The translations under genes and the position numbers were made by a program. From Candidatus Uhrbacteria bacterium (GTDB taxonomy: Bacteria; Patescibacteriota; Patescibacteriia; UBA9934; UBA9568), in assembly GCA_003497135.1 (NCBI GenBank), contig DNKR01000038.1:1-5070 (forward strand): a DNA stretch of 5,070 nt. The letters are read 5' to 3'. The notes below the pieces were generated by a model. It saw only the letters and a program-made list of their open reading frames with translations. It did not search any database and had not been told where the DNA came from. Below, one piece after another: positions 1 to 5,070 of the stretch (its first letter is position 1; each line of letters opens with the position of its first letter).

Positions 1-30
1 AAGGCGGGGCAGCCTCTTGGGTACCTCTCC
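1..30 (-). tRNA. Possible 5' end of a tRNA gene (Ser/Tyr type), cut by the window edge
   Basis: The minus strand from position 30 reads GGAGAGGTACCCAAGAGGCT, which looks like the first 20 bases of a class II tRNA (Ser or Tyr): a GGAGAGG acceptor strand, T at position 8, CCC as D-stem 5' strand, A14, G15 and the loop GG pair. A promoter lies just upstream. Against it, the last ten visible bases (GCCCCGCCTT) do not supply A21 or the GGG needed to close the D stem against CCC; instead AGGC can pair with GCCT to form a small hairpin. The anticodon and the rest lie outside. It may be a real but unusual tRNA, a degenerate tRNA fragment, or another short transcript. Confidence 0.33.
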
Positions 31-42
31 ATGACGCGGTTG

Positions 43-71
43 ATTGTAGCTTGTGCAGACAAAAATTTCAA
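43..71 (-). promoter_or_regulatory. Sigma70-type promoter at the end of comF, reading toward the left edge
   Basis: On the minus strand TTGAAA (66-71, five of six to TTGACA) is followed by exactly 17 bases and then TACAAT (43-48, five of six to TATAAT). The -35 overlaps the TGA stop of comF. Transcription would start near position 36, about six bases before the tRNA-like start at 30, the short leader expected for a tRNA gene. It is the best promoter-like match I found in the window, and its position at a gene end supports a separate downstream transcription unit. Confidence 0.6.
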
Positions 72-736
72 GTCCTTGGCGCGTCGCCACAAGCGAGAGT
101 AAAAGCTGTTACAGATTCAGCCCCAGCGCGGAGGATTTCGTTTGCACAGGACATCATTGTGGCTCCTGTTGTCCAAACATCATCGCACAATATTATATGG
201 CCCCGAACTTTACAGATTGGCTCAAAAGCGCCTTCGTGCAACAGCTCAAGACGCACATCGTGTGTGCATTGCGCCTGCGCTTCTGTGTACGCGTTCCTTC
301 GAAGAACCTGACTATACGAAATTCCGGTTGCTTGCGAAAGATAACTGGCAATTATTTTTGACTGGTCAAAACCACGCTCGCGCTCTTTTCGCGGATGCAA
401 TGGAACTGATGTGATAATACTGTATTTATTCGCGTCAAACGCTCCTTTTGCGAATTCAACAATCCATTCGCGAATTATGTCGGAAACCGGCTCTGAAAAA
501 CCGTATTTCCACGCTTTGATTGTGTTGTGAAGAACCGGATCAGCGTAGTGTCCAAGCGACACAAGCTCTAAAACAGGATGCGATGCATTAAAACGAATTA
601 AACCGATTTTTGCATTTTCTTTGCAAGTTCGGCACAAATACGAGCCGTATTCTTTGCAGTTCGCGCAACGAAGCGGAAAAAGCAAATCAAGAAAAGCGCT
701 TATTCCGCGCTCCAAGATGCTTTGCTTACCTTCCAT
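68..736 (-). CDS. comF: ComF family phosphoribosyltransferase-like competence protein
   Basis: A 222-residue ComF/ComFC homologue, close to the usual family length. A four-cysteine zinc-binding knuckle sits at the N-terminus (C24 and C27 in RCANCKEY, C35 and C38 in LCRTCKE), preceded by the typical FLDLLFP. The conserved VPLHPRKERERGFDQS is at 111-126, TEAQAQ at 151-156, and the type I phosphoribosyltransferase PRPP loop ILCDDVWTTGATM at 182-194. ComF proteins are cytoplasmic and needed for natural transformation in several bacteria, where ComFC works with single-strand DNA-handling proteins; no purine-salvage role is established. The ATG at 736 puts 37 bases inside the preceding gene, and its only Shine-Dalgarno-like GGAG is one base away, too close for normal use. 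A TTG at 715 would give a start nearer the family norm and a 16-base overlap. The TGA stop at 68-70 follows TLACGDAPRT, a natural family end, so TGA is a true stop here. Confidence 0.93.
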   Translation of the reverse strand: MEGKQSILERGISAFLDLLFPLRCANCKEYGSYLCRTCKENAKIGLIRFNASHPVLELVSLGHYADPVLHNTIKAWKYGFSEPVSDIIREWIVEFAKGAFDANKYSIITSVPLHPRKERERGFDQSKIIASYLSQATGISYSQVLRRNAYTEAQAQCTHDVRLELLHEGAFEPICKVRGHIILCDDVWTTGATMMSCANEILRAGAESVTAFTLACGDAPRT

Positions 737-1269
737 ACTCCGCTTTCTTTTACAAAATCAAGTTCTATTGTTTGATAATAAACTCTTGTGTTTTGAACAC
801 TGACTTTTGCCTCCTGCCTTTGCGTGTTAACTGATACGCTTGCTGTTCCGGCCGCATCGTTTAACGAAATAACATCAGTAGAAATAACGCGTGTAGAAAC
901 TCCGTAATACTCGCCGCTTGTGACAGACAGTGTTAGCATGCTTTCAAGTTCTGCCGAGTAACCCGCGGTTGCAAGCGGAATAACATCGCGTATGTTTTGA
1001 AATTCGCTTTCTGTTGAAAAACTGCCAAACCGTTCTGAAAATGTTTTAGCAAGCGCCACAACCGCGCTCGCGCCATTTTGCTCAAACGAATCGGTTTTGA
1101 TAGGAAGCACAAGAGTCGGTTTTTCTTCCTCTTGTGTCGTCGCCGGCTCTTGATCTTGAACCTGATTCGGCTCTTGCGCGTTTCTTTTTCCTGACAAAAA
1201 CAAAACTATAAGCAGTATTATTATGATTAAAACAACGAGCACGATAAAAATTTTTGTTCTGCTAGACAT
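700..1269 (-). CDS. Membrane-anchored protein with soluble NTF2/VirB8-like domain (tentative)
   Basis: A 189-residue protein with a short basic N-terminus (MSSRTK) followed by one very hydrophobic helix at about 7-26 (IFIVLVVLIIIILLIVLFLS), then a basic GKRN. This predicts a single-pass anchor with the C-terminus outside the cytoplasm. Residues 29-58 are a Gln/Glu/Pro/Thr-rich linker. A compact domain from about 66 on begins with helix-like ASAVVALAKTFSERFGSFST and ends in alternating strands, ISTDVISLNDAAGTASVSVN and IELDFVKESGVWKVSKASW. The last motif, ending in GxWKVxxxxW, is typical of NTF2-like folds, which include VirB8 and TcpC, the bitopic core components of type IV secretion systems. 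It begins two bases after the VirB4 stop, and its 3' end overlaps comF. The VirB8-like role rests on topology, fold pattern and position; sequence identity to VirB8 is not evident. It could also be a lipid-independent anchored protein of unknown use. Confidence 0.72.
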   Translation of the reverse strand: MSSRTKIFIVLVVLIIIILLIVLFLSGKRNAQEPNQVQDQEPATTQEEEKPTLVLPIKTDSFEQNGASAVVALAKTFSERFGSFSTESEFQNIRDVIPLATAGYSAELESMLTLSVTSGEYYGVSTRVISTDVISLNDAAGTASVSVNTQRQEAKVSVQNTRVYYQTIELDFVKESGVWKVSKASWSAE

Positions 1270-1271
1270 AT

Positions 1272-3257
1272 TTATGATTCACTGATTAATCTTGCGACTT
1301 CTGTCTCAGCCGAGGGTCCGCGGTCTGCCTTGGGCGCTGGCGCAGATGGTTTGACTTGCTGCCCTGCAAGCTCTGCCTCTGCAAAATCCTTTTTTGCCTG
1401 TTCTATTTCCAAAAGCTGGCGCGGATCAGTAGTGATTATCTGGTCTTCGGTGTAAGACGCGACAACTTTCATTGCAACATGTTTTGTGCCTGCAAAGAAA
1501 ATTCCTTCGCCAACTCCGCATTCCATAAGCAGATATTTTTCAGCATCAGTCAGGTGGAATGTTTCTTGAACAAGATCAACAGAAGCCGGAGATTGTTTTA
1601 ACAGCATTTGCATTGCGGAGTTTGTTACAATCGCCTGCCCGTATGGAGAGCGCAAAAAGTCATTTACATCCTGCGTAATTGTCGTAACCCCGAGATAGTA
1701 TTTACGGCATCTTTTAACAAGCGCGTAAATAAATTTTGCAGAATCATCGTGCTGCATAAGCCACCACGCCTCATCAATTACAAGAATGCGCTTTTTGCTT
1801 TCGGATCTGACAATATTCCAGATGAAATTAACAATAGTGTATATCGCCATTGGGCGCAGTTCGTCTTCAAGATCGCGCACAGAAAACACAACAAGCTGAT
1901 TTGCAAGCTCAACGGTTGTCGGCGAATTCAGGAGCCCTGAAAAAGTTCCTTCTGTGTACTTTCGCAAGCGGGCGACAAGATCGCCTGCGCCTTCCATACC
2001 TTCAAGAACCTGCTGCAAATCCGTAAGCACTGGCGGCTCGACTTTTGTCAGGTCTTTTGTGTCTGATGTTATGTCTTTTTTTGCATACGCTTCTATTATT
2101 GCGCGGTCCAAAACAGAATCCTCCTCCGGTGTAAAGCCCGGCTTTCCGCCTTCGCCGATTGGGAGGCCAATCATGATTCTCAAAAGGCCTTTGAGCGTAA
2201 TTACAGAACTTCTTATAATATCCTCGGCAAGAACCTCTTCGCCCTTTGGACGCGGAAGATCAAACGGATTGATTTTGCTTTCTGATGCAAGCGAGACATT
2301 AATGTATGTTCCGCCAACAGCTTCTGAGAGATGCTTGTATTCCATTTCAGGATCAATAACGATTATATCTGTTCCAAGCATCAAACTGCGCAGTATTTCA
2401 AGTTTAACAAGATAGCTTTTGCCAGCGCCGGAGGTTGCGAACACAACTGCATTGGCGTTTTGCATTGAAAATCTGTCAAAAAGAATCAAGCTGTTGTTGT
2501 GCCTGTTAATCGCGTAAAGAACGCCGTTTGCTGATGTAAGGTCTGATGATATGAACGGAAAAGAAGAAGCGATCGGCGATGAGTTCATATTGAAAGTTAT
2601 CATCAGCTCATCATTGCCGATTGGGATAGTGGAGTTAAAACCCTGCTCTGCCTGATAAAGCACTTTGCGCGAATAAATCAGCTTGGAACCGAAAATTGAT
2701 TCAAGCTTTTCTGTGTTGCGATCAAGCTCATCCTTGTCTTTTGCGTAAATGGTTACATAAAACGCGAACTGGAAAAATCGCTCAATCCCCTGTGTCAGGT
2801 CATCGCGCAGTTTTTCTATGTCGCGCAAGGCTGTTTCGCGGATAGGATCGCGCGGCGCGCCCTTTTCGCTGTCTGAAATAATCTGCGCTTCTATAATACC
2901 AACGCGTTTTTTGAGCTGTTTAAGAATTATTTCGGATTTTACAGGATAGAAAAACATTGCAACATCCATTGAAGACGGAAAATTGATAATCGGAGCTGAC
3001 CATCCGACTCCGACATAGCGCGGATATGTGATTACAAAAAGCGTGCGCACATGCATTGTGCCGAGCATTATATGATCCGGCTTTACTTCAAGCGCGGCAG
3101 GGGCAATAATATCGCGGATTGAAACAGCGCCTTTTCTGTACACGCGCTCTTCTTCAAGCGCGATTCGCTCTTCTGCGGAGCGCACCTGTTCGGGTGTAAG
3201 CGGTTTTGGAGCTTTTGGCGCTTGTCCGCGTTTTGCTTTTTGTATTTCAATTGCCAT
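1272..3257 (-). CDS. virB4: VirB4/TraE-like type IV secretion ATPase
   Basis: A 661-residue ATPase of the VirB4/TraC/TrbE family, the cytoplasmic motor that powers pilus assembly and substrate transfer at the inner-membrane base of type IV secretion systems. Residues 1-60 are a charged leader. The CagE/TrbE/VirB-type N-domain follows (about 60-255), with TMHVRTLFVITYPRYVGVGW and FFYPVKSEIILKQLKKRVGI. The RecA-like ATPase domain starts near 260. Walker A is ATSGAGKS (274-281), with Ala where the first Gly of GxxGxGKS is common. IIVIDPEMEY (298-307) follows, and Walker B is ILVIDEAWWL (491-500) with D495 and E496. A later TTITQD (525-530) and NSAMQMLLKQ (546-555) match conserved VirB4 motifs. 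The tail after about 620 is Ala/Pro-rich and probably disordered. The ATG at 3257 is three bases after the TraC-like gene and lacks a strong ribosome site. No frameshift is seen. The family is clear; whether the substrate is DNA or protein cannot be told. Confidence 0.93.
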   Translation of the reverse strand: MAIEIQKAKRGQAPKAPKPLTPEQVRSAEERIALEEERVYRKGAVSIRDIIAPAALEVKPDHIMLGTMHVRTLFVITYPRYVGVGWSAPIINFPSSMDVAMFFYPVKSEIILKQLKKRVGIIEAQIISDSEKGAPRDPIRETALRDIEKLRDDLTQGIERFFQFAFYVTIYAKDKDELDRNTEKLESIFGSKLIYSRKVLYQAEQGFNSTIPIGNDELMITFNMNSSPIASSFPFISSDLTSANGVLYAINRHNNSLILFDRFSMQNANAVVFATSGAGKSYLVKLEILRSLMLGTDIIVIDPEMEYKHLSEAVGGTYINVSLASESKINPFDLPRPKGEEVLAEDIIRSSVITLKGLLRIMIGLPIGEGGKPGFTPEEDSVLDRAIIEAYAKKDITSDTKDLTKVEPPVLTDLQQVLEGMEGAGDLVARLRKYTEGTFSGLLNSPTTVELANQLVVFSVRDLEDELRPMAIYTIVNFIWNIVRSESKKRILVIDEAWWLMQHDDSAKFIYALVKRCRKYYLGVTTITQDVNDFLRSPYGQAIVTNSAMQMLLKQSPASVDLVQETFHLTDAEKYLLMECGVGEGIFFAGTKHVAMKVVASYTEDQIITTDPRQLLEIEQAKKDFAEAELAGQQVKPSAPAPKADRGPSAETEVARLISES

Positions 3258-3260
3258 AAA

Positions 3261-3938
3261 TTAATCTACTCTTATTTTATTTACATCAACAAGGTGCTGT
3301 GTTTGCGCAAGGTCAGGATTGTATACGCTGTAATAAAGCTCAATGAGCGTTTGCGTATCCAAAACCTCGGAAACGATTCCCATGCTGTTTAGCCCTTCTT
3401 GCGCAATAAAAACGCGCTGCATAAGCTGTTGTTTGCGAGTTTTGAACTGCTTTTCTTTGAGGCGAATGACTGACGCAGGCGAAAGTGCTGATGACATGCG
3501 AGAAAAAAAGTTCCGCTTTTTGTCTGTTTTAGGATCATAAGGAACAACAACATAAAAACGCTTTTCCATTATATCTCCGAGCGACACAAGCTCTTGAATA
3601 AAAGCCATGTATTCTTCTATTTGAGCTTTGAGGAGTTCGTTTTTTTGTTTTTTTCGCGCTTCTTGCAAAGAAATAATATACGGTTCAATGTTCATTCTTC
3701 GCGACTGCACCACAATCTGCAACGGATGCTCAAGCCCGTTTAAAAAATGCATGTACGCCTGAATCATGGCCTCTTGCTCGTCTGCTGACTTGAGCGCGAA
3801 ATTAATGCTTGATGCCAATATAACCGCCCGCATTGTGCCGTCTTTTAATACAACAACACCTTCGCGAATTTCTGAAATATCAACATAATGCTGGGTTGGT
3901 TTGCCTGGTTTTGATTTTGCAAGTTTTTTTGATTGCAT
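3261..3938 (-). CDS. TraC-like domain protein (stand-alone VirB4/TraC N-terminal-type domain)
   Basis: A 225-residue soluble protein without Walker motifs. After a basic, polar N-terminus (QSKKLAKSKPGKPTQHYVDI) it has the pattern of the first domain of TraC/VirB4 ATPases: YVDISEIREGVVVLKDGTMR at about 18-37, then AVILASSINFALKSADEQEA and a strand-helix unit through HPLQIVVQSRRMNIEPYI (about 71-88). A long charged helical segment follows (ARKKQKNELLKAQIEEYMAF), then the strand KRFYVVVPYDPKT (about 126-138). The C-terminal third (RKQQLMQRVFIAQEGLNSMG, then TQTLIELYYSVYNPDLAQTQ) resembles the region before the ATPase core in VirB4 proteins. It lies three bases after PrgI and three before the VirB4-like ATPase, so all three are probably cotranslated and act in one complex. 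In many relatives such a sequence heads a single VirB4/TraC chain; here it is a separate gene. A membrane-side adaptor role for VirB4 is inference. Confidence 0.78.
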   Translation of the reverse strand: MQSKKLAKSKPGKPTQHYVDISEIREGVVVLKDGTMRAVILASSINFALKSADEQEAMIQAYMHFLNGLEHPLQIVVQSRRMNIEPYIISLQEARKKQKNELLKAQIEEYMAFIQELVSLGDIMEKRFYVVVPYDPKTDKKRNFFSRMSSALSPASVIRLKEKQFKTRKQQLMQRVFIAQEGLNSMGIVSEVLDTQTLIELYYSVYNPDLAQTQHLVDVNKIRVD

Positions 3939-3941
3939 AAG

Positions 3942-4379
3942 CTAAAAATTTTCTTCAGGATGATAAACTCCGCCTGTGTTGACTGTCATTGAAAGATCCT
4001 GCAGGCGCGAAGATGATACCATTGGCTTTTTTGGCAATTCAGGAGCGGGCACAGCTTGTTCCGGCTGCATATACATATGCAATTCAGAGTTGCTCCGCAC
4101 TTTGTTCCACACTCGAAGCGACGGCTTTCGCAATGTCTGAAACAAATTCAGAATAAAAAAGTGAAACGGCTGGCCGTTGATTTTTACAAACGCCAAAATA
4201 AATCCAAAAGCCAAAAACGGTATTCCAAACCCAAGGAAAAACGAAAATCTCAAAAGCCGGTACATGACAGCTTCTATTATAAGCACAGCAAGCATTACAA
4301 TAAATTGCCTTGCCGTAATTGGGCCGATTATCTTTGGCTCAACATCAATAAATTGTGGAACAACGAACTGATCTGGCAT
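3942..4379 (-). CDS. PrgI family (VirB3-like) inner-membrane protein of a type IV secretion system
   Basis: This is a 145-residue PrgI-like protein, the counterpart of VirB3 in Gram-positive and candidate-phyla type IV secretion systems. VirB3-like proteins sit in the cytoplasmic membrane and associate with the VirB4 ATPase. The N-terminus (QFVVPQFIDVEPKIIGPITA, residues 4-23) is the characteristic start of the family. Two hydrophobic helices follow, at roughly 25-43 (FIVMLAVLIIEAVMY) and 47-66 (FFLGFGIPFLAFGFILAFV), then the conserved NGQPFHFFILN and a Leu/Arg-rich amphipathic stretch to about residue 95. The last 40-odd residues are a polar, Pro-rich tail (PEQAVPAPELPKKP) beyond the usual core. 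The ATG at 4379 is chosen because it precedes the conserved N-terminus directly; no Shine-Dalgarno is visible. The TAG stop is three bases before the next gene, and the VirB4 partner lies one gene further on, which strongly supports the call. Confidence 0.88.
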   Translation of the reverse strand: MPDQFVVPQFIDVEPKIIGPITARQFIVMLAVLIIEAVMYRLLRFSFFLGFGIPFLAFGFILAFVKINGQPFHFFILNLFQTLRKPSLRVWNKVRSNSELHMYMQPEQAVPAPELPKKPMVSSSRLQDLSMTVNTGGVYHPEENF

Positions 4380-4396
4380 ATCTAGTATCTAATAGT

Positions 4397-4405
4397 ATTG
4401 TATCA
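4397..4405 (-). promoter_or_regulatory. Possible extended -10 element before the PrgI-like gene
   Basis: The 29-base gap before the PrgI-like gene reads TGATACAAT on the minus strand, matching an extended -10 (TGn followed by TACAAT, five of six to TATAAT). No -35 hexamer sits at the usual distance: the expected position reads CGGAGC. Transcription from it would start only about a dozen bases before the ATG, giving a very short leader without a Shine-Dalgarno sequence. It could be an internal promoter for the PrgI-VirB4 part of the operon, or just AT-rich spacer. Confidence 0.22.
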
Positions 4406-4408
4406 CAT

Positions 4409-5070
4409 TTAGCTGTTAAGCTCCGAATTAAGCTCAAAAATCGCCTGCTTCTCTTGCTGGATTAGGCCGGATTGGTCGTCTGTTCCAAATAAAGCTGCTT
4501 TTTGCGAAGATAAATACGACTGATAGAGCTCGCTTTGCCCCCATGCTCGAATTGCTTCTATTTTGCGAATCGGCGATTCCGCTGCCAAAAGGCCGATTTT
4601 GTCTAGAATTTTTATTCCCGCTTCTTTTGGATCTGATGATAATCTGCGGAATCTTTCTATATTCATCATTTTTAATTCTTCTATTGGACCAACTAATTTT
4701 TTTGGCGCTTTAACATCTGTAACAGACGGCCTTTTGCCAATGTTTTCCGCAATACTTTGCGCTGAAAGCACAGGAACAGAAGCCGTTTGAACGCTGCTTT
4801 TATCAATTGCGTTTTGCAAAACAGCAGGTTCTATTTTTTTTGCATGCGCGTCCTGTTCGTCTAGCACGCCCATAGAAGCGCTCACACGCGAGCCAACAGG
4901 CGCAGATGGCGCAATCGGCTCTGCAACTGTTCCGGTAAGCGCTGCAAAACGCTTGTTTATGACTTCTTGTTCTTTGCGCGCAATATTATTGCGCCCAAGT
5001 TCATGTTCGCGTAACTGCAACAGGTACTTTTCCTTGCCAGCGCTGCGCGGCTGATCTTGCGAGGCGCGCG
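4409..5070 (-). CDS. Unrecognised helical protein of the secretion locus, 3' part only
   Basis: I do not recognise this family. The frame stays open to the window edge, so the true start lies outside; about 219 C-terminal residues are visible. A TTG at 5018-5020 could be read as a start, but it lies inside continuous coding sequence (upstream residues read QPRSAGKEKYL) and is probably an ordinary leucine. Three parts can be seen. First is a charged, probably helical segment (LREHELGRNNIARKEQEVINKRF). Then comes a low-complexity linker rich in Ala, Pro, Ser and Val of about 75 residues. Last is a compact helical C-terminal domain with ELKMMNIERFRRLSSDPKEA, ILDKIGLLAAESPIRK and RAWGQSELYQSYLSSQ. 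No membrane segment or catalytic motif is seen in the visible part. It ends with TAA 29 bases before the PrgI-like gene on the same strand, so it is probably in the same operon and may be a cytoplasmic accessory or scaffold of the machine; that role is inference from position only. Confidence 0.8.
   Translation of the reverse strand, partial: RASQDQPRSAGKEKYLLQLREHELGRNNIARKEQEVINKRFAALTGTVAEPIAPSAPVGSRVSASMGVLDEQDAHAKKIEPAVLQNAIDKSSVQTASVPVLSAQSIAENIGKRPSVTDVKAPKKLVGPIEELKMMNIERFRRLSSDPKEAGIKILDKIGLLAAESPIRKIEAIRAWGQSELYQSYLSSQKAALFGTDDQSGLIQQEKQAIFELNSELNS

Noticed and set aside
1..18. GC-rich fold-back AGGC-TGCCCC-GCCT as an intrinsic terminator
   Set aside because: The stem is only about four to five pairs and any T-tract would lie outside the window, so a terminator cannot be supported.
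53..414. Several overlapping plus-strand frames at the left end
   Set aside because: All are antisense to comF, whose zinc knuckle and PRPP loop identify the true coding strand.
555..569. 15-base identical match with about 3580-3594 (agcgacacaagctct)
   Set aside because: Both copies encode the same short peptide ELVSL in unrelated proteins (ComF and the TraC-like protein). With only two copies and no extension, this looks like chance plus shared codon use rather than a repeat element.
68..736. Possible use of a code in which TGA means glycine
   Set aside because: comF ends at TGA right after a normal family C-terminus, and no gene in the window has an in-frame TGA, so the standard bacterial code fits.
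788..800. Perfect inverted repeat GTGTT-TTG-AACAC
   Set aside because: It lies inside the 189-residue membrane protein gene, has a five-base stem and no T-tract, so it is too short and misplaced for a terminator or operator.
1608..1940. Plus-strand open frame of 110 codons
   Set aside because: It is antisense to the Walker B half of VirB4, with no recognisable domain or ribosome site.
1954..2415. Plus-strand open frame of 153 codons
   Set aside because: It lies fully antisense to the VirB4 ATPase core, including the region just after Walker A. Its Ser/Arg/Ile-rich composition is that of a shadow frame, and the minus-strand protein has clear family motifs.
4056..4385. Plus-strand open frame of 109 codons, very Lys-rich
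   Set aside because: It is antisense to the PrgI-like gene. The lysines come from the complement of the Phe/Leu-rich membrane helices, and no independent domain or start signal is seen.
5018..5020. TTG as the start of the right-hand gene
   Set aside because: The same frame continues without a stop to the window edge with similar charged residues, so the gene most likely begins outside.

Overview
The window is a compact, almost gap-free gene cluster read entirely from the minus strand, so transcription runs from high to low coordinates. In order it holds: the 3' part of an unrecognised helical protein (4409-5070, cut by the window edge); a PrgI/VirB3-like two-helix membrane protein (3942-4379); a small TraC-like protein matching the front part of VirB4/TraC ATPases (3261-3938); a full VirB4-type ATPase with Walker A and B motifs (1272-3257); a single-pass membrane protein with a soluble domain possibly of VirB8/NTF2 type (700-1269); and a ComF-family phosphoribosyltransferase (68-736). 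A good sigma70-type promoter at the end of comF points to a tRNA-like start at the left edge (1-30).

The order PrgI, short TraC-like protein, VirB4 ATPase, small anchored protein is typical of the type IV secretion/pilus-like loci in Candidate Phyla Radiation (Patescibacteria) genomes. The PrgI N-terminus (FVVPQFIDVEPKIIGP) looks most like proteins from that group. Moderate GC, tight packing and weak ribosome binding sites also fit. TGA works as an ordinary stop for comF, which argues against the lineages that recode TGA as glycine (Gracilibacteria, Absconditabacteria). The taxonomic call is inference; no ribosomal marker is present.

Functionally, PrgI/VirB3 and VirB4 are the inner-membrane base and motor of a type IV secretion or conjugation-like machine, and the 189-residue protein could be its periplasm-facing bitopic component. 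ComF is linked to natural DNA uptake, and here its gene overlaps the last gene of the secretion operon. The cluster may therefore serve DNA movement across the envelope, but nothing visible (no relaxase, coupling protein, integrase or transfer origin) shows that it is a mobile element.

Every stretch longer than 300 bases is covered by a gene. The only non-coding pieces are 1-67, 4380-4408 and junctions of two or three bases. I found no CRISPR array, insertion sequence, riboswitch or convincing intrinsic terminator.
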